The translations under genes were made by a program, and so were the position numbers. Source: Paramecium octaurelia (Eukaryota > Ciliophora > Oligohymenophorea > Peniculida > Parameciidae). From it: DNA of 64,000 bases. Under the pieces are notes generated by a model that did not search any database, was not told where the DNA came from, and worked only from the letters and a program-made list of their open reading frames with translations. The DNA is taken from assembly GCA_905182995.1 (NCBI GenBank), contig CAJJDP010000041.1:124589-188588 (forward strand), given 5' to 3'. Each line of letters starts with the position of its first letter. Within the stretch, counting starts at the first letter, position 1. Positions 1 to 13,325 of this stretch are shown here, one piece after another.

Positions 1-308
1 TTCTTCAATGCTCTTCCAATCTTGAGACTGAAATTGTGATTGTCGCTGAAGACATGCGAACCAAAGGTTTCTTCTATTATTTGAATCTCTTCATTTGATA
101 TGAATTGACCCAAAATTCGAAACCTATTTCTTGCTGCATTAAGTTTCTTAGCATATACCTTGATCATTGCTTTTCTCTTAGCACGCTTCATCCTGAACAA
201 CTCTGACTTCCTTTTCCTTGTCATATCTGTAATTTGACTATGAAAATGAATGTCTCTTCGCTTGTGTTTACTTTCTAATAGAGATTCAAATTTTCGTATC
301 ACATCCAT
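1..308 (-). CDS. Unidentified basic protein, N-terminal part (cut by window edge)
   Basis: The frame starts at an ATG (306-308) and stays free of TGA to the window edge, giving about 102 residues. No intron is needed to keep it open. The product is rich in Lys/Arg (for example the runs KHKRRD and TRKRKSELFRMKRAKRK), which could bind nucleic acid or act as a nuclear localisation signal, but I recognise no domain. The gene continues to the left of the window. It is transcribed away from the coiled-coil pair that begins at 498, with about 190 bp between them. The call rests only on an uninterrupted frame and sensible amino-acid use. Confidence 0.55.
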   Translation of the reverse strand, partial: MDVIRKFESLLESKHKRRDIHFHSQITDMTRKRKSELFRMKRAKRKAMIKVYAKKLNAARNRFRILGQFISNEEIQIIEETFGSHVFSDNHNFSLKIGRALK

Positions 309-497
309 TTCAGACTATGTGAAATTGTGAGCCTCCTTGAAATGCAGGATTTACTCTTGTAACTATCTAATAACATCCTTCTTGCTTGTAATAGATTCAT
401 TACCAATCATGAATTGCTCTGATTCCAATTGTGGATCAGCAAGAGTTTTTATAAAAGAAGTTAGGGGAGGACGAAAGAAATTCATTTTTAATAATTT

Positions 498-1598
498 ATG
501 TAAAAAAAAGTTATTAAAAAGTCTTCTACAGTCAAACAATTTGATGCAGCCTCTCCAGCTACTAAACTACTAGAAAAGAGAAGAAAGATGTATGAGATAC
601 ATGAAGCATATGAACATCAATAAGATGAATATAAGAAGTATGTATATTGCTTAAGACTTACTAAGACAGGAAGAAGAATTCAAGAAATAGGAGGAATAAA
701 TTCGAGAGAAAGACAAGTAGATTTAGGAAGAATTGATTAAGTTTTGTAATTTCCTGTAGGAGAATGAGGCAAAGAAAAAGAGAGCTTTGGTTAGGTTTCA
801 AGAGGAGAAATCATACAAGGAATAGAAGGAGAAGGAAATTTAAGATTTAACAGCATAGTGGACTGATTTGTAGAGACATCAATAGAGATTGGAAAAGAAA
901 GGTAAGCAATTTGAGTTCTTATGTCTTAAGTTACATCTTTAAAGAAGTACGAGGATTATTTGGATAGCATCATTAAGTAATATCCAGAGCAGTATCATGA
1001 TTTGCAATCCATTTTGGATAGATATGCAACACTGACCAATTCCAATTCTAAGTTGGTTGAAGAACATTAGAATATGGAGAAGGAATTTGAGAAACTCAAA
1101 TATGAGTCGACTTAATATGAGAAGGAGAAGAATCATGAGATTCTCTAATTAAATAATGATATAAAGGATTTGTAGAAGAAGTTGGAGGAGAAGGCAGCTG
1201 AGAGAAATCAAATTTAAAGTGTTTATGAAGCTACTACTAATGATGCTTCATCGAAAAACTTAAGTTTGGGGAGAATATTGATGGCTGTTGACAATCTCTT
1301 TACGCGTTGTTAGGAAGGAACTTAGAGAATGAAGTAAGATTTCGAAGAGTACAAGTAGGATAAACAAAATAAGGAGAAGGTGAAGGATAAAATTACAAAT
1401 AATAAAATTCCAAATTAGGACTTACAATTTAATGATGAGGACAATTATGAATTGAAAAGTTAATTAATATTCTTAATTTTAGGTTAACAAGCTGCATGGA
1501 AATTGAAGCAAATTGTACAATTTATGTCGGATTTCAAAAAGATTATTGATAATTGCAAAGCAGAATTGGGGAAAGCAAAAGAATAAAAAATAAAATGA
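498..1598 (+). CDS. CCDC42/CFAP73-type axonemal coiled-coil protein, copy 1
   Basis: Predicted 339 residues after removing three introns of 28, 29 and 24 nt; many internal TAA/TAG codons read as Gln. Residues about 15-130 match the DUF4200 pattern: a start like PATKLLEKRRKMYE, then long E/K/Q coiled coil with LIKFCNFLQENEAKK. A second half carries the motif YEDYL..I..QYPEQYHD. This is the layout of CCDC42, CFAP73 and CFAP100 proteins; CFAP73 and CFAP100 form the MIA complex on ciliary axonemes. The usual family length is about 300 residues. The third intron is 24 nt, a multiple of three, and holds no TGA; the next gene lacks it, which supports its removal. Which family member this is cannot be settled by eye. 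Confidence 0.8.
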
Positions 1599-1619
1599 TA
1601 TTAAATATATATATTATTA

Positions 1620-2685
1620 ATGAATAAATAAGAGAAAAGAAAGTTACCTAATCATTTATAATATGATACTGTAAGTCCTGCCACTAAATTACTTGAGAAG
1701 AGAAGAAAGATGTACGAAGTTCATGAGGCATTTGAAGCACAAAGAGAGGAATTCAAAAAGTAAATCAATAGACAAATTTTAGATAGGAAGACAAGTTTAA
1801 ACAAGAGGAGGAAAAGATTAGATAGAAGGATATGGAAATTTAAGAGTCTTTAATTAAATTTTGCAAATTTCTGCAGGATAATGAAGCAAAAAAGAAGAGA
1901 GCTGAAGGCAGATTAGAGGAGGAACGAAGGTAAAAAATATAGAAAGAGAAAGAAATATAGGATTTGAATGGGTAGTTGTAGGAGTTGGAAAAGAAATAAT
2001 AAAAATTAGAGAAGAAGGGTATATTTAGGTTAATATCAAAACAGTTACTTCAATGAAAAAATATGAAGAATATTTAGATAGCGTTGCAAAACAATATCCA
2101 GAATAATATCATGATATGGCATCAATTTTAGAGAGACATAGCACATTGTCGAGTTAGAATTCAAAATTGGTTGAAGAGCATTAATAAATGGAAAAAGAGT
2201 ATGAAACCTTAAAATATGTGTCAACCCAATATGAGAAGGATAGGAATCATGAAATTCTATAATTTAATAATGATATTAAAGAACTTCAAAAAAAATTAGA
2301 GGAAAGGATAGTAGAGAGAAACTAATTGCAATAATTGGTTGAGGCATCAGCGAATGAAGCTTCATCTAAGAATTTGAGTTTGGGAAGAATTTTAATGGCT
2401 ATAGATAATTTATTTAATAGGTGTTAGGAGGGAACCTAGAAGATCAAACATGAATTGGAAGAAGCTAAATAAGATAACAACAAAAAGGATGATAAAAAAA
2501 CAAAGAAGGATGATAACAAGAAATAATAGAATAAAGATGAAAATAAGGAAGAAGAGGAGGACAATTATGAAGTTAAAAGTTAATAAGCAATGTAGAAATT
2601 AAAAATTATATCTTTGTACTTGAATGATTTTAAAAAGATTATTTAGGGATGCAAAGAAGACTACAAAAAAGCATAAAATAAATGA
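1620..2685 (+). CDS. CCDC42/CFAP73-type axonemal coiled-coil protein, copy 2
   Basis: Predicted 338 residues with two introns (23 and 26 nt) at the positions of the first two introns of copy 1. The start lies 21 bp after the TGA of copy 1, in the same direction, so the two form a tight tandem pair. The DUF4200 part is conserved (PATKLLEKRRKMYEVHEAFE, then LIKFCKFLQDNEAKK), as is the C-terminal half with SSKNLSLGRILMAIDNLF. A lysine/aspartate-rich insert (KKDDKKTKKDDNKK) lies near residue 270. Expected role is an inner-arm-linked axonemal scaffold. Local tandem duplication, rather than whole-genome duplication, best explains the pair. Confidence 0.8.
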
Positions 2686-2717
2686 TTTTAATTATATATA
2701 TAAATAAATAAACTAGA

Positions 2718-3537
2718 TCATTCCAACTTTTTGGTAACAGCAGCTAAGAAATATTTTTTTTATGTTTATGACATGGGGAATCTTCTTGAGGAACGAGCTG
2801 TTTCTACCAGATTAATCATTTTGTTTGGTGACATGACTTGCTTTTGAGGGGTTTCATAATCACAGCAATCATCGAATTGTACATTTTTAGATGTCATTAA
2901 TTCATTGAAATCCTTTAGTAATATTTGCATAATACTTCGCATTTTTGCTAAGTATTTTTATTTTTTTTATTTTATCTTTTGTTTTTCTTCTTAAATTTAT
3001 TCTGCTGCTTTGCTATAATGTTTGTGTATTTTAGGAGCTTCTTAATAAAATTTAACTAATGAATTCAGTTCAGTTTAATTTAAAATATGCAAATCATTTC
3101 TGATTGTAGTTTTGAATGGTTCAAGTTCATTAGTCATATTTAATTGATATTAAGTGCAATTATCTGATATTTTAATCATATCACTATCTATTTGCCCTTT
3201 GAGATCCCCTTTAATGGAATTGAATTTTTATTTAATGCAATCCATGCAGCTGTCTAATTCTGTATCAATTTACTTCTCCAAATCCTTTTGAGGTGAATTA
3301 GAGGCTTGTTGAAATTCTACTGAATTGATTTGCTAAATGGAATCATTTACGAAATCTTTGAATTAAGTAGTTGTTTTTCTAATATGAGTGATGTGATCAT
3401 CAAGAAAACAATCAGCACATCCTAAAATTAAAATATGCAATACCTATTTTTTTGGGAATAGCGCATTAGGGATCAACACAAACATATTTGATGCGTTGAG
3501 AATCATGATTTGGATGTTAACAATTAGTGATTTCCAT
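2718..3537 (-). CDS. B-box zinc-finger coiled-coil protein
   Basis: Predicted 265 residues with one 22-nt intron. The N-terminus has a B-box-like zinc ligand set: C6, H8, C20, C25, C33, C36, H41 and H44. The motif CADCFLDDH is created by splicing. The remainder is helical, with acidic and Gln-rich segments and a KKQKYLAKMRSIM stretch. B-box plus coiled-coil proteins of this kind are numerous in Paramecium and are thought to mediate protein contacts, but no specific function can be read here. Its 3' end lies only 32 bp from that of CCDC42-like copy 2 (convergent genes). Confidence 0.65.
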
Positions 3538-3554
3538 AAAATTTAATATATATT

Positions 3555-3813
3555 TCAGCCGCCAATATATTCCCGGTTATTAAATTCAAATTTAGAAGAA
3601 TTTGCCCAATCAAATACAGCAAACTGTTTTGAATCTATTCTACCTTGGTTTATTGATGCAACAAAGTCATACTCGTCAAAGATCTCAAACTATTGATAAT
3701 TATTCTATTCGCAAGCCTTTTACCAAATATAATTATAATATATATTTATATTTCTTATAAGTTAATTAAATCAAAATCATCAATAACAAAATAGATAAAT
3801 CATTTTTAGGCAT
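3555..3813 (-). CDS. Uncertain small ORF with a coding-like C-terminus
   Basis: A frame ending at TGA 3555-3557 reads like protein for its last 50 or so residues (FEIFDEYDFVASINQ, FAVFDWANSSKFEF). One model starts at the ATG at 3813, uses a 34-nt intron and gives about 74 residues. However, it overlaps the last 14 bases of the next gene upstream. It could instead be a mis-modelled last exon of that gene, or a decayed remnant. No family is recognised. Confidence 0.3.
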
Positions 3814-5006
3814 ATTAAAATGTGCTTTACACTCTATTATGATCAGACCTTATTTTTTTATTATTTGCAAAATCCTCATCATCTTTCTCAGATCCATTGC
3901 TCTATTAATCATCTAATTGTTAACTTGATCTCCTAATGTTGAGAACCTAAAATAGAAAAATATAGGATGAAATAATACATTTGGATTTTTAGTTGGAATA
4001 CCCATAATGGGATCTTATTTGTTAGGAACTTTTATTGACTTTTTGAAATTGAATTGATTTAACACTTTTAATTTGGTTACAAATGCAAAGAATTCTTGAA
4101 GAAGTGTGTTATTGATTTAACATTAAGGAGGAGGCTAAGTTATAGATTAAGTAAATTAATGAAATTGATTGAGATGTTCATAATGTCTTTAACTTTCACA
4201 ATAAATCTCATAAAGACTTAAAGTATCGCTATTTGGAAGAGTAGCATATTAATCAATGATTTTTTCAATTTCAGTACAAATAAACTTTTGAAATCGGCAA
4301 ACATCATAATACAATGCTACTTATATATCTATTAAATTTGGATTGAATTATATCAATATTGATCCTGAGTTGATCAGATTTTGTATTTTATAATGCCATA
4401 AGAATATAAGTTTTGCTTCAATATAATCTTTTTCTGTTATATAAGGGTAATTTAATTTGAGAACTGCCCTATAAAGATCTACATTTGCAGCCAACTTTTA
4501 TAAATAGACATAACACAATTAAGCATAGATTTTAGCTGGTTAAGCCTTATCCTCAAATTCAGTCAAAATCTTTTAAGTTTACTAATTCTTCTACTAGTCA
4601 GGCTCTGTTTATGTAGAATACCATTCCTGTTTTTCTAATTACACCCAAGACATTTTAGTTTCTCTTAACTTAATTGCCACATCTTAAATTAATTCATTAT
4701 ATTAAAATTGTTAATGTATAGCTGCTAATAAGTTTACTACTTGAACGCCTGAAAGATCTTTAGACCTAGTTTCTAAGAATTAAAAGAGAAACTCAATATG
4801 TTCTCCAACTAAATTAATTATCATTTACCATCTCTATCTAATAAATATTATGCCAAGACATCGCCCTTTTGCTTCAGATTTAACTTGCCATTAGAATTAA
4901 TTATTTAAGCCAATATCTCTTGTAATTATTGGTTAATAGGCGTGCGTGAAACTTGTGTTGTTTGGCTTGAACTGAAAATGGATGTAAATCTAGATAATAA
5001 TGACAT
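3800..5006 (-). CDS. Possible ANTH-domain (AP180/CALM-like) protein
   Basis: Predicted 384 residues with introns of 20 and 32 nt. Long helical segments and the mid-protein pattern VDLYRAVLKLNYPYI...AKLIFLWHYKIQNLI...EIEKIIDQYATLPNS...YEIYCESQRHYEHLNQF recall the later helices of the ANTH fold, where a leucine-rich helix pair is followed by a lysine- or glutamate-rich helix. ANTH proteins bind PI(4,5)P2 and help assemble clathrin coats. The similarity is pattern-level only; the phosphoinositide site at the N-terminus is not obvious. The C-terminus is short, Ser/Gln-rich and disordered. A plain helical protein of unknown role is the alternative. Confidence 0.45.
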
Positions 5007-5177
5007 TATATAATAATAATTTTAAGAACACATGCTTTGATGAAATATTTTGATGTTTAAAACTTAAATGGATTTATAGGGTTGACTAGATGAAATCGTG
5101 AAATGCATAGGGAGATAATGATATAATAGACAAACATAAAATGTTTTTATATGTATTTAATGTAATATTGTATTGTA

Positions 5178-5812
5178 TCAATAGACATTTCCTTCGAAGG
5201 TTTATTTGAACCATTCTACTGCTTCTTTTTTAGTTACTCTTTATTATGTGCCTAATCTTGAGTTTCTTGACTTTCTTTGAGCAACTCTGAGTCCTGGTCT
5301 AGACAAGACTACATAGAAATCCATACCGAAGATACCTATTGGTTGTATTTAAATAGAATACCTGTGTATGGATCATATTTTAATCCCAAATCGATGTGTT
5401 CTTGAATACCAAATCCGAAGTTTCCTGATTCAGAGAAGTTTCTCTTCTTCAATTCCATTTCCTTAACTCTCAAACCTCTTACAAGGATATCTCTTGCTTA
5501 ATCGCCTCTAATGGTGCAAAAGACGGAGATCTTCTCATTTCTTCTGATACCAAATGATCTCACTGTATATCTTGCTTTGCCAAAAACTGGCTTTTATCCT
5601 GTAAGGTCTTCCAAGACTTTAGCAGCCTTAGTCAATTTATCACCTGATTCACCAGCGCAAATATGAACCATCAATTTTTCAATTCTAATTTTTCTCATCA
5701 CATTCTCTTTAGTTTCTTATGGTTTAGCAACTTTTGCTTATGCTGCAGGCTATTATTTAGCATCTGTTTTTGGTTATGCTGCTTTTCCACCCTTTTAAGC
5801 TTATTAAGACAT
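5178..5812 (-). CDS. RPL11: 60S ribosomal protein L11 (uL5)
   Basis: Predicted 202 residues, one 26-nt intron that splits the codon before [14 protein letters not shown]. After a ciliate-type Ala/Gln-rich extension of about 38 residues comes the uL5 core: [73 protein letters not shown]. It ends with VAQRKSR and WFKQTFEGNVY. The protein binds 5S rRNA and the central protuberance of the large subunit. Length fits the family apart from the N-terminal extension. It lies 124 bp downstream of RPS3A in the same direction. Confidence 0.96.
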
Positions 5813-5936
5813 CTTATTTCCTCAAATTAAAATAAAAAAAAATCTTTATATTTGAAATATAATCAGAACAAAGATATTAAATATAATAAATAATTTGTTA
5901 ATATTATATATGTACTATTCTTTATACTGTAATATA

Positions 5937-6834
5937 TCATTCTTGTTAGACTTATGCTTATTCTTTATCGATTTCTCCTTATTTAATAAGATTAACGGCA
6001 GTTTAATCTTCAGCTTAACCTTTTCTTCTGACTTAGGCTGTCTTTGCTCTGTTGGAATCATCGTAAAATTCTCTCAATTTTTAAGCTGGATTTAATTAAT
6101 TAAACATATATACCATCGACCTTGGGTCTCTTGACTAACTTGACTTTTCTCAATGTAATGTTTTACAATGGGAAAATGGTTCTGGTGGCCTTTCCAATTT
6201 CTTTGGCAAGAGACTCTTGATTGAAGAAACCAAGCAATTAGGTAATTGATTTTTTGGAGACTTCCTTAAGGACGATTTCGACGATCTTCTTTCTGATGTC
6301 TTTGATTTGACTTCTTTGAGCATATGTTGTCTTTCTTTATTGGTTTTTGATTGACTTTGTAAATGCAATGACAAAGATTCTGAGGATGTATCCATCTTGA
6401 GATCTGGCTTCAACTTAAGTCTAGAGAATGAGATACTAAATTACTTCAATCAAAGTTTATCGCTTTTTAATCATACCGAAGATCTTGTCCTTTGTTGAAT
6501 CAAGACCATAGAAGGATGTTCTGCATCTTGTACCTTCGACGTCGTCGATAATCAATTTCACTTTTCTCCATGCCATCTAATCTGATTGTCCTTGAAGGTC
6601 AGCCAAAGATGCTTCGACGACTCTTCCCTTAATGGCTTCGGTGGCCACAACTAAAAACTTTAATTATAATCAGGTACCTGTTCCTGCAGATTTATTAATG
6701 CAAGTATAGCCAAATCCACCAGCAGCGAAGGGCACAGGTGCTGTTAATTCAAACCACTCCTTTCTAGCTAATGGGTCGATTGTCTTCTTTTATCCCTTCT
6801 TCTTTCCTAATTTCTTATTCTTTCCTTGAGTCAT
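5937..6834 (-). CDS. RPS3A: 40S ribosomal protein S3a (eS1)
   Basis: Predicted 272 residues with three introns (27, 24 and 28 nt). Recognised from GKNKKLGKKKGQKKTIDPLA at the N-terminus, then GRVVEASLADLQGQSDQMAW, RTSFYGLDSTKDKI, RKTTYAQRSQIKDIRKKI and the closing ITLRKVKLVKRPKVD. eS1 sits on the small-subunit platform near the mRNA exit. The last intron must be removed to reach the C-terminal tail rich in Gln and Glu; without it the frame stops early. Length is close to the human 264 residues. Confidence 0.95.
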
Positions 6835-6998
6835 GCAAAAAGATTTTGATTTTTTTTAATTTTTTCAAAAAATTTATTATCTCTCTCATCTGAGTCCTTA
6901 AATAAATATAAATTATTTTCTACATTATCAAACAAGATAGTCCTCTCCTCAGAATAGCCTTACTTAATTCCATAAAATATCGAAAAACCATTAGATGG

Positions 6999-7427
6999 AT
7001 GACTTTTTATGAAAACTTTAAAAATAACGAGCTAACCTATCTCAAATTTGCATTCAAAACTGAAGAAAGAAAAGAAAATATTTATATCAAGCAATTTGAA
7101 AAAGGCATTATTTTTCAGAGAACTGGGTTAATAATTTTTTAACTCAAAGGCACGATGATGATTGAATCCTTAAATCAATAGGTCTATAGATACTTCTAAA
7201 TCACTGAGGATTAAAAAATTAGTTAATCAATCAATAAATTCATTTAAATTCTAATTTTAGTACATCTATTTTTTTTAAAACTCTTAGACTTTAGTCTTCT
7301 ATTATAAGCCTCAAATCTATATCACCAAATTGAGTAATGGTGGATAATTGATAGCATTACTAAGATCTCAAATTAATTGCAAGAAAACAGTCTAATGTTG
7401 AGAATCTAATATAAATAATAAAGCTGA
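6999..7427 (+). CDS. Uncertain ORF of 142 residues
   Basis: An uninterrupted ciliate-code frame from ATG 6999 to TGA 7425-7427. The N-terminal half is mixed charged and aromatic; the middle is strongly hydrophobic (ILILVHLFFLKLLDFSLLL) and might be a membrane segment. No domain is recognised. In AT-rich DNA with only one stop codon, frames of this size arise fairly often by chance, so this is a candidate only. Confidence 0.3.
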
Positions 7428-7500
7428 AATATACAATTTTTGGTGAAAATTAGTATTAAAAATAGCATCACTTATTTAACCTCTCTTGTTACATTTAAAA

Positions 7501-7753
7501 ATGTCAGAAAACTTTAAATTCAATGAAACTAGTGATAAACAGCCTGAAGATAAACTCAAATAAAGGTTGCTTAAGGATAGAACTGCTCAAACTTTCTAGA
7601 TTCTTATTGTCTAAAGATTTCTAAACAATGAATAAGGATATTAAATATAAATTGCTCCATACATTTGTTAAATAGAAAGAAGGTATAACTGAGGGGCGAA
7701 ATAAATGCAAAGAAATACTGAAAGAAATATACACTTAATAAATGAAACAATGA
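7501..7753 (+). CDS. Candidate small charged protein
   Basis: ATG 7501 opens a frame that begins MSENFKFNETSDKQPEDKLK. With a 28-nt intron (7608-7635, GT...AG) it continues into a Lys/Glu-rich C-terminus ending at TGA 7751-7753, 74 residues in all. Both halves have coding-like composition. Without the intron the frame stops at 7694. The intron begins GTCT, which is unusual here, so the exon junction is uncertain. No family is recognised. Confidence 0.4.
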
Positions 7754-9731
7754 AAAAATAAACTTAATGTAATTGGAAGGTTTAAATCCAAATATTGTAA
7801 TCATTTTTTTATACTTATTTACCTAAAGATCTGTATGTATATCAAAAATAAAAAAAACAATAGACGTTTATGATTAACAATTTCAAAAATATCGGTATTA
7901 ACTTATAGTTTTTAGTTCATTGGCATTAAAAGAAACATAAAATATTTTATTGAGTAAATTTTAAATTAAAGGCTTCCTATTAACTCCTTTTTTGTAACTC
8001 TTCTTTGAACATTTAAATAATTCTAAAATAGCTTACACATTTCTTAAAAAATTATTATTATTTTATTCTATCCAATATTTAAAATTACTATATTTTATTA
8101 ATACATCCATATAAAATCGTATTGTCTCCTGAAATCGCAATTTGTTACACTTATTTTACTCACTAAATTCATTTAAGCAATGTAGTAGATCACTCAAGAT
8201 TATATTGAATATTATTCTATGTGAGAGAAGGATACTAATAATGTTAGAAATTCTAATTATAGTTTCCTTAAAAGAAATCACCATTATTGAAATTTTAAGA
8301 AAAGTAATATTAAGGACATCTGATCTACTTTGATTATAACAGGAGGAATAGGGTCTTATCGTACCCTAGGGCGTGACAATTAATAATAGAAATCGAAATT
8401 GATTACTCAGAACACCAAAAAAAAAATTAAAGGTCCCATATAATATCAAATTGATTAATGACATTATATTAAAAATAATCAATATATTTATTTAATAATG
8501 ATGAATGTTTTACATGCATGAACCATGATTGCAAAAATATTACAATGATAGGCCTGATATTATTCTATTGACTTTTTATTCAATACTGTTAAATCACATT
8601 CATTTTTCTTGTTGACATAATAGTCCTGAAGAGAAACCTTCAATATAAGTGAAATATGCTACTATTTCATAGCATTTTATGGTAATTGAATATTGCATAC
8701 CAGAACATACTTACTTGCTTATTAAAAAAAGCATAATTTAGATTAATCATAAAATGAAACTATATTATCAAAATATTAGATCTGTGAACTTCAATACTTT
8801 CAATTGTGAATAAACCCTGTATTTAAGAAAATTATTAGATAATTACTGAAAATGTAAATAAAGGTTGAATTCTTATGACTATGGTTTAGATATCAATTAC
8901 CTTATGATAATATGGATATTTTTTTATCATTTATATATTTATAAACAATTCTATAATTATTACATTTAGTCTTTAGTTTCTTTACTATGATTGAAATTAT
9001 TACTTAATAGAATTTTGTCTGATTTTCTATTGCTAAATAGGTGATGAATTTTATCAATTATAATAATTGTCAAAAATTAGGAACTTTCATGTTATAATTC
9101 AATAGCTCTTTTTCACATCCTAAAACTATGACAAATTTATTATAAAGAAGATAAAACAATTTTATAGTAATTAGGTAAGAGTATCTTCTGAGTCTTAGAT
9201 AATTGCTTGACTTTTAGACTAAGTTTTACCACAATAATTGCTTTAGAGTAATTTAATGATACTTGTTCATAATATGTTTGATAAATACACCTATATTGTA
9301 TAATTACATAGGTGTGACTGATATTATAGATAATAAAAGGTCCAAAAAATATTGATTAATTCTAAAACCAATAAGAAACCTAGTTTGAAAACCCCAATGA
9401 AAACAATATATTAATTTTATGGTTTGTCATTTGATTATTTTAGATAATCTTTTGATAGGCTCTATAATTTTTATTACACTATGTTCAATTTGAAGGTAGT
9501 GTTGAGATTCAGAAAATGATTTTCTAAAATTTTTGTGATTTCAAATGAATTTTTATCACAAAATAATAAGAGCAATCTACAATAAAAATTTATTATTGAT
9601 TGAGAAAGCATCTAAACTCAAAATAAAATTTAAGAATAACTTGAGTTGTTTTCTATTTTATATATTTTAATATTATGATTATTTATTAAATTTATCACTT
9701 TTTTCAGATTTATTTTATTAATAATTAATTT
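7754..9731. other. Gene-poor AT-rich stretch
   Basis: About 2 kb in which I see no convincing gene on either strand under the ciliate code. Short open frames occur but lack coding-like composition, and no tRNA or long repeat is visible. One small GC-richer island lies at 8338-8376 (see findings). For a Paramecium-like genome, where intergenic spacers here are otherwise tens of bases, this length is unusual. Confidence 0.5.
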
Positions 9732-11223
<1,492 letters not shown>

Positions 11224-11344
11224 ATTAATATTTATCTATGTTAAATATAACAAATATCTATCAGTTTATCAAATGATTCTTATACTCTTCAACGGGAATA
11301 CTATTCAAATATTTATATCATTTAATTATAACATATATTCTGAA

Positions 11345-13199
11345 TCACAAATCTTCCTTCTTTACAAAACTGCTGTTCTCTTCTATGAACTTAGCTAAGG
11401 CTTCAGCAGTTCTCGCCGATTAATACTTTATTTGTTCTGGTTTATCCTGTCCTTTCTTAAAGAATATCAAAGTAGGGAATCCCTTGATTTCAACAGCACT
11501 AGTTTAGTGAGCAGTCCAATCCATCTCAGCAATAAGTACATTCTAATTATCCTTCAGATTTTAAGCAAGTTCTTTGTAAGATTCTGCCATTGCCTTACAA
11601 TGTCCACACCAAGGAGCAAAGAACTTTACTAATACATCTTATTTGCTATTCAAAACTACATGATCAAAATTTTCATTTGTTAACGAAATAACTGTACCTT
11701 CATTCTTTATTTCACTGAATTCAGTCTACTTCTTTTCTGTACTCTCAACTTTACCCAGATTTCTTTCTAAAAAAGCCTTCATACCTTGGAGAGACCTATC
11801 TCCCTCATACTCTTTTCTTGTCTTAGTGTCACCTTCTTATTTGAATAGATATAAAGTAGGATATCCTTCAATAGGAATATCATCCAATGCATTTGCTGTA
11901 TGATCTACTTCAGCGATTGCAATATCATCCCTGTTTAATTCTTAAGCCAATTTCTCAAAGGTGGGTGCTAATGATTAACAATGACCACACCATGGGGCAT
12001 AGAATTTAACAAACACATGTCTATGATTCTCAAATACTTATTCTTTGAAGTTCTCTGTTGTCAATTTATGTACTTAGCCATCCCCCTTTATTAATTTAGC
12101 TAGTCTCTCTGCTTCTCTTTTTGGTGCTGTTACTTCCTCTATTAATTATTCAACTATCTTCTTTAATGTTCCAACTGAATTATCGCTAAAGGTTTTTGTT
12201 GTAGTCTTCTTTGTTCTACATGATAACATTATAGATTTACTCGTAATCATAGTAATAGATAGTATTCTCAGCAACTGGACTTTATTAAATCAAATATTCA
12301 AATCTTCTGTTACATAACTCTAGTGATGGGTCTATTATCACAAATCTAGTTGAATTAACATATGATTCAGCAAGGTATTTAAATCGTTTGTGAAGAACTC
12401 CATTTTTCTATCCTGCAATTCCAACCAAAGGAATCTTATCATTTTCTGCCTTCATGAATTCCTCCTCATTCAATGAGAATACAAGGGGATAACCTTTAGT
12501 TGAAATGAATTCTGATAACCCAGTAATATCACCATTATAATGAATTGGCTTCTCAATATCCTTATTTATCAATGTGTATTTATGAGGATAACTCTATCGT
12601 AATTCATTATTCTCTACTATTCCAAATTTAACTTAAATATGATCCAAACTCAAATTTGATAAATCATCTTAATCATTTACATATTTAAGAACTGCAATAT
12701 TTGATCTTTTCAAAAACAAATCAATCTAAACAAATATTTAATATCTAAAGATACCTCTTCTTAAGTATATAATTTTGTAATTGGTCCATAAGCATGCTAA
12801 AGAGCAAATTCAAATAAAACTTCTAGAGAATCAGAAGAATTTGGAAAATCATGTGAGACTCCATCTCTAAACAGTTTCAATGTTGGATAAGCTTTAGCAT
12901 CATGTTTAGCTGCCAATGATTTACTTTCGTGAGCATTGACTTCTCCTAATACGAAACCATATTCCTTTAATCTTTAAGCCAATTGAATGAACACAGGCTT
13001 CATTTTTTAACTTAAGTTCAATTGATATTCAATACCAATATCCACAAGTATCAATGTAAAATTTGACCAATAATCTAGGATGCTCATCCAAAGCCTATTA
13101 GAAGTTTCTACGACTTAATTGTAAAATTCCATCAACTTCTGGAATTTGTTCTGTTGAAATAATGGCAAATGTCAGAGCTAGTAGTAAGATGAATTTCAT
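11345..13199 (-). CDS. Protein disulfide isomerase with three thioredoxin active sites (ERp72-like)
   Basis: Predicted 591 residues, three introns (25, 29 and 25 nt). It starts with a signal peptide (MKFILLLALTFAIIS). The first thioredoxin domain has CGYC; the second Cys codon is built across the first intron. Two further domains near the C-terminal half each carry APWCGHC. The region between has the character of the non-catalytic b domains. The C-terminus is KEDL, a plausible variant of the ER retention signal. The three-site layout resembles PDIA4/ERp72 more than two-site PDI. It catalyses disulfide formation and exchange in the ER lumen. Confidence 0.93.
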
Positions 13200-13325
13200 G
13201 ATTATTTTTTTAAATATAAATCTCTTGCGTGTATTTTGCTGTTAAAATGAAGAATTTTCTAGATTTCTATATAAAATTTATAAATAATTTTTGTATTTAT
13301 TAAATACAAAATTATCTTAATATAT

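Noticed and set aside
7380-7450. Resemblance between this segment and the 3.9-kb end of the ANTH-like gene
   Set aside because: Only about 20 bases around TCTAATGTTGAGAA match, without extension; too short to call a duplicated exon.
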